Assembly: GCA_964647355.1 (NCBI GenBank)
Contig: CAZYGK010000001.1
Location: forward strand, 85,299-149,298
DNA: 64,000 nucleotides
Direction of reading: 5' to 3'
Source of the DNA: SZUA-430 sp964647355
Lineage (GTDB): Bacteria; Pseudomonadota; Alphaproteobacteria; Micropepsales; Micropepsaceae
Below are positions 34,901-42,033 of the stretch, in pieces (within the stretch, counting starts at the first letter, position 1; every line of letters begins with the position of its first letter). Made by a program: the position numbers and the translations under genes. The notes under the pieces are model-generated. The model did not search any database, was not told the origin of the DNA, and was given only the letters and a program-made list of their open reading frames with translations.

Positions 34901-37900
34901 CGATGTTGGACTGTTCGTCTTCGTTCACCGGGGCCACAAACCCCGAGGGCCAAACAACGACCTATGTCTACACAACGCCCTCGGGTCCCTACCCGATGCC
35001 GCAGTTCCTCACCGAAGTACGGGTGCCGTCGAACCCGAACACACCTTTTGTGAGTTATGCGTACGATAATCAGTGGCGAACCAAATCCGTCACCGACGCG
35101 GCCGGGCGCGTTTGGAACTACCTCAGCGCGAACGGCCGCCGCGGCGGTGTGACCGACCCGTTGGGCGCGACAGCATTCACGATCTACGACGATGAGGGAA
35201 ACCCCGTGCGCGCGGTTGACGCCCTTGGGCGCGCAATAGCCTATGAGTTCGACGCGCATCGGCGGGTCACGAAGGCAACAGCCCCTGAACTCAATCGCAG
35301 CGAAGTCGTCTACGATGCCAAGCACAATGCGACGAGTGTCACGGAATTTCCGAAGCCCGGCTCCCCCCTGGCGTCGCGGACGACATCGGCGACCTATCAC
35401 GCAACATTCAACACGCCGCTGACGGTGACGGACCCCCTCGGGCGTGTGGCCACAATGACCTACAACGCCACGACGGGGCAGCTGCTGACTGTGACGCAGC
35501 CGTCGGTCGGCGGCCAGAGTCCGGTCACGACACTCACCTACAACGCGCGCGGCCAAGTCCTGACCCAGACGGATCCTACCGGCCTCGTCGCGCAGATGAA
35601 CTACAATGCCACGAACGGCAATCTGGAGAGCGTCGTCAATGATCCCGGCAGTTCGCCGCACATTGCCTCGACGACGGTGCTGGCCTACGACGCCACCGGA
35701 AACGTCACGACCGTCACCGACCCGAACGGCAACGTCCTGACCGCCACTTACGATAAGCTGCGGCGCCTGACCCAAGTGTCCGGCCCGCTCAGCGCGCTCG
35801 CGAAGCGCACTTACAACATCGATGGACTGCTAACGAAGGTCGAGGCGGCCACCGGTGACGCGCAAACGCCGTGGGCGGTGAACAACCTCGTCTACGACGT
35901 CGCCCATCGCCTGAAAAGTTCCTCCGACCCCGACAGTCGCGTCACGAGATTTGAATACGACGCGGTGGGCCGGCGCACCGTGACGATAGACGCCGAACTG
36001 CGCCGCACCCGGCGTGTGTTCGACCTTGCGGGCCAGCTGCTGCAGACGATCCATGCAGACACGACGCCGAAGCAGCAAACCTACCAGGAAATCACGTACT
36101 CTTTGAACGGGTTGCCGCTGACCAAGAAAGACGCGCGCAACAACATCATAACGAACCTCTATGACGGCTTCGACCGCCTATCGCGGCAAACCTATTCGGA
36201 TGCCACGTATGAGGAACTCTCCTATGACATCGTGGACAACCTCGTCTCCAAGCTGACGCGTGGCGGACAGCTCATCACGCAAAGTTATGACACGCTCAAC
36301 CGGACGGTGACGAAGGTCGTACCGCAACCGGGCGGCGGCCCCGCGGTACAAACGACGTACACCTACGACCTTGCCGGCCGCGCAACGCAGCTTTCCGACA
36401 CGAACGGACACACGATCGGATTCACGTTCGACAGCGCGAAACGTGTCACCGCCATCTCTCAGGCCGGACCGGGCATCCCGACCGCCCGCTCCATCTCCTA
36501 CCAGTATGATCTCGCGGGCAACCGAACGCGGCTGACCTGGCCTGACAACTACTACGTCACCTATGCCTACGATGCGCTGCATCGGCTGACGATCGCGACA
36601 GAGAACGGCACGTTCGTGCTCGCGAGTTTCACCTACGATCCGCTGTCGCGGCGCACGGGCTCGGCCATGGGCAACGGCACGAGCAACAGTGCTACCTATT
36701 CTACCGGCTCCGACCTGCTCACGCTGGTCAACGCGTTCGTGGGCTCGAGCGTCACGCACACGTTGACGTTCACGCCCACGCACCGGCTCGCGACTGAGAC
36801 CGTGTCAAACGCCGCGTGGGAGTTTGCCCCGGCGACGTACGAGACGACGGCCTATGCGACCGCCAACACGCTGAACCAGTACACCCAGGTCACGAAGGGC
36901 GCGAACCCCGCGGTGACGCTGAGCTACGACGCGAACGGCAACCTGACCGGCGACGGGACCTGGACCTTCGCGTTCGACGCCGAGAACAAGATGACCTCGG
37001 CGAATAAATCCGGCACGGCGGTGAGCTATGCCTATGACCCGCTGCTCCGGCGGGCGGGCAAGACGGTGAACGGCACCACCACGACGTTCCTGCTCGCCGG
37101 CGGGGAGGAGATCGGCGACTATGACGGCGCGGGCGCAATGCTGCGCCGCTTCGTGCCCGCGGACGCCATCGACCGCCCGATTGCGATGATCGAAGGCACC
37201 AGCGGCGGCACGACACGCAAGTGGTTCCACCGCAACCGACTAGGCTCGACGATCGCGACGTCGGACGGTGCCGGCGCGGTCGGCGAGGGGCCGGTGACGT
37301 ATGACGCGTTCGGGAACTCCGCCTCGACGGGCGGCGTGCCGATCAAGTACACGGGGCGAAGGTATGACGCGGAGACGGGGCTCTATTACTACCGGGCGCG
37401 GTACTACGCGCCCGCGTTGGGGCGGTTCCTGCAGACCGACCCGATTGGCACGTGCGATGACATGAACTTGTATGCGTATGTCGACAATGATCCGGTGAAC
37501 GCAACAGATTCGACCGGGTTGAGCAAGGACCAAGTTGAGACATGCGACGCACCCGGTGGATGTGTCACGGTGTACCCGGAGAATTATGTTCCGCCGGACG
37601 ACCCCCGGCGGATGCGCGGAAGCAAGACAGGCTCTACCTACTTCGATTGGGGCCCTGGAGAGTTTTTCAAGCTCGGTGTTCTAATGGGTAACAGTGGGGG
37701 CGGCGGAGAGGGCGAGGGTGAGTCTGAGACTGGGGAGCAGAACAAGGTTGAGAAGGTGACGGTGATTGGGACGCGTTTGTCCAAACTAAAGCTGACAAGT
37801 ACTGCGCTGTTTGTTGTGGGGCCAAAGCCTTACGTTCCGGAGAAATACACCAAATCGAGAGAGGAATGTAAGCCCGAGTGCGAAGCAAAAGATCCCAACT

Positions 37901-38124
37901 ACATTGATGCTATGCAGGCTGTGGCTGAATCCGAAAGGTCCGCGATCCAAGGGTGGGAAAAGGCAAAGAAGGCATGGCAACGGGGCGACTTGGCAGGCGC
38001 TGCTGACTGGGCTAACAGGGCCGCGTCGGAGCGTCGCAACATAATCATATCCGTCGGCCGCGGCATCAAGGCGCTCGAGCAGTGTATTGAGCGCTGCCGA
38101 AAAGGGGGCAGCGTAGGCGGGTAG
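31987..38124 (+). CDS. RHS/YD-repeat protein with pseudo-transglutaminase domain and variable C-terminal tail
   Basis: 2,045 residues. A signal peptide (ending SATA/QQ) is followed by a transglutaminase-like domain at about residues 60-210 (DLIYDWVRNN, then GTAFDQAHLMVELLRAS, HVWVKATIG, YVFDPAYK). The catalytic Cys position appears to be replaced, so the domain may be inactive. A long run of YD repeats follows (TYDPLSRRTG, YAYDALHRL, YDLAGNRTR). The RHS core ends YYYRARYYAPALGRFLQTDP ... AYVDNDPVNATDSTGL. The last 200 residues after DSTGL are variable-type sequence with a Gly/Glu-rich linker, a VTVIGTRLS motif and a helical Cys-containing end. RHS tails are often polymorphic toxins, but I cannot identify the activity of this one. 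Confidence 0.8.
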   Translation: MQNALIVRIALILAAATGFAGSATAQQATLPSVTVGRASLETPASAYSYFNGLGLTSQVRASNPDPEITDLARALKNDPDLIYDWVRNNAEIELTFGLSKGARGVAIDKSGTAFDQAHLMVELLRASNITAKHVFGTITLTGQQFSDWTGISDATAATQILGNGGIPATISATGATINSVTLLHVWVKATIGETEYVFDPAYKPYTFTSGIDLGAAMGFNGSTFVTNALSGSTGDTTPGYPRLRNLNEANVASNLTTYAQNLLTHLKTNLPNARMSDVIGGQRITPYYGAPLRQTSHPYATTTYATFTNDIPNALRTTLRIRGGGTLDVTYYADEIYGKMLTLERSGSTQIALKQDGVAVTTVANGTFLTESPAPKLTFDINHPYAASSGAYMDRQLIQSAFIQNGPVTIFAGWGDVSADLSARLAQKIGPGTVVTKPVREVCWYVAGEPECDAPISQSVTTNDATGVRAATGWLAQFSRMAKVYTRMSGAAYQHHHTVGVVSALWTTYNNGDLVKTSLKMNLESGVSFESKTNDAAKRQAGIVALVGAANALEGSMVNQTTGGGDPVSVAAKLDWVNRTSLPADTDWVYYADSTNWTSVKAQLLTDYKQQKIAADQAEAFINAGYAVVIPRSGDLGPGLDKVIVNTGPPVVTTPGPERGSALIAIKPDDSSLAYVVVRDSATEKGGGGSVDLTPSRFISSEQNFLQDLTGSRGREQTTDVQTGELAYTSPVDLTVGNGSFPYALSFQRTYQAGGGWTHTYSSGVDKIGNGLLASGALSPREAVEMLAAFHAQLYLAPTSQGSGLDKLKRHIAAAMVHKWWAERLELNQLIFAIGPSALAFTKLADGTWQPSQGDASQLTVNTPAAPSNGTCAATPTYVLTFKDQSNANFVQCVSSNGLNTATLLKTLTFPYGMTVTVTYEFSTLTVNQVTNTLGRTINVSAVGADTWVQDNSTAGNPRIVKLLNGTFCTSAMLDCSSSFTGATNPEGQTTTYVYTTPSGPYPMPQFLTEVRVPSNPNTPFVSYAYDNQWRTKSVTDAAGRVWNYLSANGRRGGVTDPLGATAFTIYDDEGNPVRAVDALGRAIAYEFDAHRRVTKATAPELNRSEVVYDAKHNATSVTEFPKPGSPLASRTTSATYHATFNTPLTVTDPLGRVATMTYNATTGQLLTVTQPSVGGQSPVTTLTYNARGQVLTQTDPTGLVAQMNYNATNGNLESVVNDPGSSPHIASTTVLAYDATGNVTTVTDPNGNVLTATYDKLRRLTQVSGPLSALAKRTYNIDGLLTKVEAATGDAQTPWAVNNLVYDVAHRLKSSSDPDSRVTRFEYDAVGRRTVTIDAELRRTRRVFDLAGQLLQTIHADTTPKQQTYQEITYSLNGLPLTKKDARNNIITNLYDGFDRLSRQTYSDATYEELSYDIVDNLVSKLTRGGQLITQSYDTLNRTVTKVVPQPGGGPAVQTTYTYDLAGRATQLSDTNGHTIGFTFDSAKRVTAISQAGPGIPTARSISYQYDLAGNRTRLTWPDNYYVTYAYDALHRLTIATENGTFVLASFTYDPLSRRTGSAMGNGTSNSATYSTGSDLLTLVNAFVGSSVTHTLTFTPTHRLATETVSNAAWEFAPATYETTAYATANTLNQYTQVTKGANPAVTLSYDANGNLTGDGTWTFAFDAENKMTSANKSGTAVSYAYDPLLRRAGKTVNGTTTTFLLAGGEEIGDYDGAGAMLRRFVPADAIDRPIAMIEGTSGGTTRKWFHRNRLGSTIATSDGAGAVGEGPVTYDAFGNSASTGGVPIKYTGRRYDAETGLYYYRARYYAPALGRFLQTDPIGTCDDMNLYAYVDNDPVNATDSTGLSKDQVETCDAPGGCVTVYPENYVPPDDPRRMRGSKTGSTYFDWGPGEFFKLGVLMGNSGGGGEGEGESETGEQNKVEKVTVIGTRLSKLKLTSTALFVVGPKPYVPEKYTKSREECKPECEAKDPNYIDAMQAVAESERSAIQGWEKAKKAWQRGDLAGAADWANRAASERRNIIISVGRGIKALEQCIERCRKGGSVGG

Positions 38125-38245
38125 TGCGAGGCGCTACAAGGGACGGTGCAACCGTAACCGGCCGTGAACCAAAGTCTCGCGGGCCCTTGGCGCCGTTTGG
38201 TAGTGCCGCTATGATCATCTAGTTGGAGAAGCGCGGAGGTGGGTA

Positions 38246-38551
38246 ATGGAGCTCTTTCTCGTTGTAATGGTGAGCGTTTCTGACCCAGTGATTTGGACGA
38301 TTGGTATTGTCAGTGCGGTTCTGTTTCGGCGCAATTGGATTGAATCGCTCCTTATCGCTATGACCGTCGCATCGCTTTATGCGCTCGCTTCCGCATCCAT
38401 TGTTGAACGCTACGTAGCTTCGGGGATTAGTCCCTTAATGTGGGCGCTTAGTGGCGCTATCGTTGCAGCGTCAGTCTGGTGCGGTGGCAGAATTGTCGCG
38501 CTCGGAGTGGGGCTAATTGCGGTGACACGTAACAAACGATCCCATCAATAA
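38246..38551 (+). CDS. Small membrane protein after the RHS gene (candidate immunity protein)
   Basis: 101 residues with three hydrophobic segments (VVMVSVSDPVIWTIGIVSAVLF, SLLIAMTVASLYALASASI, PLMWALSGAIVAASVW) and a basic tail. CGGAGGTGGG lies just upstream of the ATG. It starts 121 bases after the RHS gene on the same strand. Small proteins in this position are often immunity proteins to the RHS tail, and a membrane one would fit a membrane-acting toxin; that is inference only. Confidence 0.5.
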   Translation: MELFLVVMVSVSDPVIWTIGIVSAVLFRRNWIESLLIAMTVASLYALASASIVERYVASGISPLMWALSGAIVAASVWCGGRIVALGVGLIAVTRNKRSHQ

Positions 38552-38592
38552 GAACGGATTCGACGGGGCTAAATGCCGATTCTACTCCTCGT

Positions 38593-38703
38593 ACTTTGGG
38601 CACGCACGAGCGAAACGACCGGACGGAACTGCTGATCTTCCTGAAGCCCCGCATCGTCTGCAGTCCGGCGGCGGCTCGCGAGATCACCGGACGCTTGCGA
38701 TAA
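38593..38703 (+). pseudogene. Secretin (GspD/PilQ-type) C-terminal fragment
   Basis: The plus strand reads TLGTHERNDRTELLIFLKPR followed by IVCSP and a stop at 38,703. Type II secretion and type IV pilus secretins end in this way (x-R-x-ELLIFLTPRIV). Only about 36 residues remain and no secretin lies upstream, so it is debris at the edge of the element. It abuts the broken thermonuclease gene read from the other strand. Confidence 0.55.
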
Positions 38704-39138
38704 ATCGAACTCAAGTCGCGGTCAGCTTGTCGCGACTCACGTTCAGCTTTCGCATATCGCCCCCTCGAAAAACGCGGGCAGTCGATTGCGTGACCCGTTC
38801 GAACTTAATGCTCGCCAATGTCCAAGCTGCCAAGGTAGCAAATTCCAACCGGACGGCCGCGGGCGCACGTTCCATCGAGATCACATCGGATATGCTTGCC
38901 TTCAATCAGCGTCCGCAAGTTCAGGTCCACCTGGCTCACGTTTGAACTCGTTGTCCTCAGGCGCCGCAACACCCTGGAGGCGAACCTCCGTTCCGTTGAG
39001 GATCACGCCGTCGCCATCTTTCACCGTGGCAATTCCTTGCATGACCACAACAACGGGAAATGGCTTTGCGCTGGCGGTTGCCAGTAGCAACGACAAAGGC
39101 ATGAGCAAGAGCAAGAGAGTGAACAGAAACCTATGCAT
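38704..39138 (-). pseudogene. Broken thermonuclease (SNase-like) gene
   Basis: The first frame starts with a signal peptide (MHRFLFTLLLLLMPLSLL) and reads VKDGDGVILNGTEVRLQGVA, then APEDNEFKREPGGPEL, the N-terminal half of an SNase-like nuclease, before a stop near 38,905. The next frame continues NLRTLIEGKHIRCDLDG, then RPVGICYLGSLDIGEH, a TAA, then VRTGHAIDCPRFSRGRYAKA. These are the expected later motifs of the family (IRC-x-LDG, GICY, CPRFS-x-GRY). One frameshift (about 38,920) and one in-frame stop (about 38,805) therefore inactivate it. Confidence 0.7.
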
Positions 39139-39238
39139 GCCAATGCGCCGCATCCACCAGGTATGAATGATCATCACGCGCTTTGCAGAACGATCCTGCA
39201 GCGCTTAGACTCGCACACCATGAATGCGAGAGGGTCCG

Positions 39239-41227
39239 ATGCGCAAGAAGGAACCAGTAGCTCAACTACCCAAGACCGTCGGCATTTGGCTTCGGGTGTC
39301 CACCGAAGATCAGGTCAAAGGCGAAAGCCTTGAGCACCATGAGAAGCGTGCGCGCATGTACTGCGAAGCGCGTGGATGGTCGGTTGGGCAGGTATACCGC
39401 CTCGAAGGCATTTCCGGCAAAGCTGTGATCGCAACCCCGCAAGCACAGCAAATGCTTGCCGATGCACGGTCGGGGAAGATCGAGGCGCTTGTCTTTTCAA
39501 AACTCGCCCGCCTCGCACGGAACACCAAAGAGCTTCTCGAACTCTCCGAGAGGCTCAACGAACACGGCGTCGATCTCATTTCACTCCAGGAAGCGATCGA
39601 CACGAGTAACCCAGCAGGGCGCCTGTTCTTCACGATGATCGGCGCCATGGCGCAATGGGAGCGTGAAGAGATTTCCAGTCGCGTTGCAGCATCGGTCCCT
39701 ATACGGGCGCAACTCGGAAAGCCAACCGGTGGCGCACCGCCGTATGGCTACCGCCGCAACAAGGACAAGCAGCTTGAACTGGACCCCACCGAAGCGCCTA
39801 TCCGCAAACTCGTGCATGAGTTGTTTTTGGAGCACAAACGGCGAAGGGGCGTGGCCCGTATCCTGAACGAGCGGGGGTACCGAACCAGGAACGGCAGCAA
39901 ATGGTCGGACACCAGCATTGAGAGATTGCTCCGTGACCCCACGGCCAAGGGCATCAGGCGGGCCAACTACACCCGCTCTGACGACCGGAAGAAGTCTTGG
40001 GAGTTGAAGCCCGAGTCTGAGTGGATCCTGACCCCAGCCCCGCCAATCGTCTCAGAGGACCTCTGGGAGGCCTGTGTCCGTATCCTCGATGACCGGAGGA
40101 TCGACCCAACGAAGAGGCCCAAGCGGTCACCAAAACACCTTTTCTCGGCCGTCACCTGGTGCCACTGCGGCGGCAAGATGTTCATGGGCTGGCACAGCCC
40201 CAAGTACACCTGCCGGAAGTGCAGGGCGAAGATACCGGCCGATACCTTGGAAGCGATCTTCCAGGAGCAGCTCAAGGCATACATCCTGACCCCCGACGAG
40301 CTGCACAAGCAACTCGCGACGATGGACGACACCCTTGTCGAGAAGCAGCGTCTCGTTGAGACCGCAGAAACGGAACTCAAGAAAGTTACGAGCGATATCG
40401 AACTTCTGTTCGAGATGTACAAACAGAAGGCGATCACGCTCGACGACTTCCGTTCGCGCCACCGCCCGCTTGCCGACCGCAAGACTGCGCTCGACGACGA
40501 GCTCCCAAGGCTCCAAGCTGACCTCGATGTCTACAAGGTCTTAACGCTCTCCAAGGAGGAGCTTGCCTCCGAAGCCAAGGACCTTGCTGAGAGGTGGTCG
40601 AACCTCTCTCTGGAGGACAAGCAGTCAATCGTTAACAACATCACCGACCGCATAACGGTCGGTGTCGACGAGGTCGAGGTCAACCTCGTCGACATCCCTT
40701 TTCTCCAAAGAAATCAATCTTCACAAAGTAGCGGGCGTCTAGCGACCCATTCATGCCGCTGCGGCTATCTCTCCGATGCGGAGCGCGCCTGCGCCCGCGC
40801 CCCGAAATGCGCCAGCGAGTACCAATCGAAACTCTCGGGACCGCTGATCGACCGTATCGATCTCCACGTCGAAGTGAGTACCGTCAGCGCGCAAGACTTG
40901 ACGCTTCCCCCGCCCGCCGAAGGCACGGCCGAAGTGGCGGCGCGCGTAGCGGCCGCCCGCGACATCCAACGCACGCGCTACGACGCTGTGTCGATCCGGA
41001 CGAACGCGGAGGCCGACGGCGAGTTCTTGGAGCAAGTCGCGCGCCCCGATGAGGCGGGCCTCGCCCTGCTGACCAAAGCCGTCGACGCGCTAAAGCTTTC
41101 CGCCCGCGGCTACCATCGCGTCCTGCGCGTCGCCCGCACCCTGGCCGACCTTGAGAATCAGGACGCCGTCAAGCGTCCCCACATCGCCGAAGCACTGAGC
41201 TACCGCCGCCTCCAGATAACCAACTGA
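39239..41227 (+). CDS. Large serine recombinase, reading frame fused to the comM 3' end
   Basis: Residues 1 to about 490 form a large serine recombinase. It has GIWLRVSTEDQ at the N-terminus with the catalytic Ser, ALVFSKLARLARN, a recombinase domain (GGAPPYGYRRNKDKQ ... RILNERGYRTRNG), a zinc ribbon (WCHCGGKMF ... YTCRKCRAK) and a coiled coil. Such enzymes integrate and excise mobile DNA at specific sites. The frame has no stop of its own. Near residue 500 it passes into CRCGYLSDAERACARAPKCA ... LSGPLIDRIDLHVEV, the C-terminal region of ComM/YifB. The ATG at 39,239 has GAGAGGG just upstream and is preferred to 39,224. Integration into comM would create this fusion; whether the extra 160 residues matter to the recombinase is unknown. 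Confidence 0.8.
   Translation: MRKKEPVAQLPKTVGIWLRVSTEDQVKGESLEHHEKRARMYCEARGWSVGQVYRLEGISGKAVIATPQAQQMLADARSGKIEALVFSKLARLARNTKELLELSERLNEHGVDLISLQEAIDTSNPAGRLFFTMIGAMAQWEREEISSRVAASVPIRAQLGKPTGGAPPYGYRRNKDKQLELDPTEAPIRKLVHELFLEHKRRRGVARILNERGYRTRNGSKWSDTSIERLLRDPTAKGIRRANYTRSDDRKKSWELKPESEWILTPAPPIVSEDLWEACVRILDDRRIDPTKRPKRSPKHLFSAVTWCHCGGKMFMGWHSPKYTCRKCRAKIPADTLEAIFQEQLKAYILTPDELHKQLATMDDTLVEKQRLVETAETELKKVTSDIELLFEMYKQKAITLDDFRSRHRPLADRKTALDDELPRLQADLDVYKVLTLSKEELASEAKDLAERWSNLSLEDKQSIVNNITDRITVGVDEVEVNLVDIPFLQRNQSSQSSGRLATHSCRCGYLSDAERACARAPKCASEYQSKLSGPLIDRIDLHVEVSTVSAQDLTLPPPAEGTAEVAARVAAARDIQRTRYDAVSIRTNAEADGEFLEQVARPDEAGLALLTKAVDALKLSARGYHRVLRVARTLADLENQDAVKRPHIAEALSYRRLQITN
40715..40760 (+). 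other. Right attachment junction (attR) of the integrated element, approximate
   Basis: Here recombinase-linked sequence gives way to comM sequence: the frame changes from the recombinase tail to HSCRCGYLSDAERAC, which is the Cys-rich segment following the ComM MNPC motif. The exact crossover cannot be fixed from one end; the comM likeness begins near TGCCGCTGCGG at 40,753. The left junction is outside the window. Confidence 0.6.
40741..41227 (+). pseudogene. comM: comM (YifB, Mg-chelatase-like ATPase) 3' fragment
   Basis: About 160 codons match the end of ComM/YifB, a hexameric helicase-type ATPase used in natural transformation: a CxC segment, ARAPKCASEYQSKLSGPLID, RIDLHVEVSTVSAQDL, then the C-terminal helical part ARGYHRVLRVARTLADLE and HIAEALSYRRL. 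The N-terminal ATPase half is absent from the window, so the gene is split by the inserted element. It is joined in frame to the serine recombinase. Confidence 0.75.
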
Positions 41228-41362
41228 CCCGGCGCGGCGCCGCCGTTTTCGCTGCCAAATCTGCCGACCGTCACAGGACCCTCAAAAGCCGCCCCCTGCG
41301 TCCGCCGCGCATCACCCGCCGTGCTAGAATCCGCCGCAAATCAGTAGCCAAAGGGGAAACGC

Positions 41363-41881
41363 ATGCTTCGCTACCTCATGTATCTCGTTCAGCCGGGCGT
41401 GGTCTCGACCGGTCTCATGGGCACCGTCCTTCAGGTGGGCCTTGCCTTCGCCAACACCATGAACGTCGGCGGCGCCGCCGACATGATCGCGAACTACGGC
41501 CTGAACGGCCAGCTCGCCTCCGGCGGTCTGATTGCCGCGTTGACGGGCGCCTACTACGCGATGACCCAACGCAAGACGGCCCACGCCATGGCGACCGGTG
41601 CCGGCGCGGTCGCGGGCGGCATCTCGGGCACGCTCGGTACCGCCATCACCCAGGCGATCGGCTGGACCGCCATCCCGGAAGGTGCGACGCAGATTCTGAA
41701 CTTCTCGACGATGGCGACCCAGTTCCTCGCGATGATCGGCATGGCCGATGCGTCAACGGTGACCGATCCGATGTACGATCCGAACGTGCTGACGCAGGTC
41801 TTCGGCACGACCGCCGCCGGCGGCGGTCTCGGTGCGCTGCTCGGCCGCACGATGTTCGGCGGAAAGAAGTCGCACGCTTAA
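41363..41881 (+). CDS. Glycine/alanine-rich membrane protein of unknown function
   Basis: 172 residues with three or more hydrophobic Gly/Ala-rich segments (LMGTVLQVGLAFANTMNV, GGLIAALTGAYYAMT, ATGAGAVAGGISGTLGTAI, TTAAGGGLGALLGRTMF). It looks like an integral membrane protein; I do not know the family. The gene is alone between comM and a clear terminator and appears to be the first chromosomal gene after the element. Confidence 0.5.
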   Translation: MLRYLMYLVQPGVVSTGLMGTVLQVGLAFANTMNVGGAADMIANYGLNGQLASGGLIAALTGAYYAMTQRKTAHAMATGAGAVAGGISGTLGTAITQAIGWTAIPEGATQILNFSTMATQFLAMIGMADASTVTDPMYDPNVLTQVFGTTAAGGGLGALLGRTMFGGKKSHA

Positions 41882-41898
41882 CCGCGAGCGCAAGCTGC

Positions 41899-41935
41899 GC
41901 CCGCGCGAATCCAAGGGTTCGCGCGGGCATTTTTG
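41899..41935 (+). terminator. Rho-independent terminator
   Basis: GCCCGCGCGAA and TTCGCGCGGGC form a perfect 11-base stem around an 8-base loop and are followed by ATTTTTG. It begins 18 bases after the stop of the preceding membrane protein gene. Confidence 0.85.
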
Positions 41936-42033
41936 TACGCCGCGTTCGCCCGCTAACGATAAAAGTTTAAGCAATATTAAATCGATATCTGCGAGCTTGC
42001 ACCCCTTGGCTTCCATTGGGGTTTGAGGCCCGC

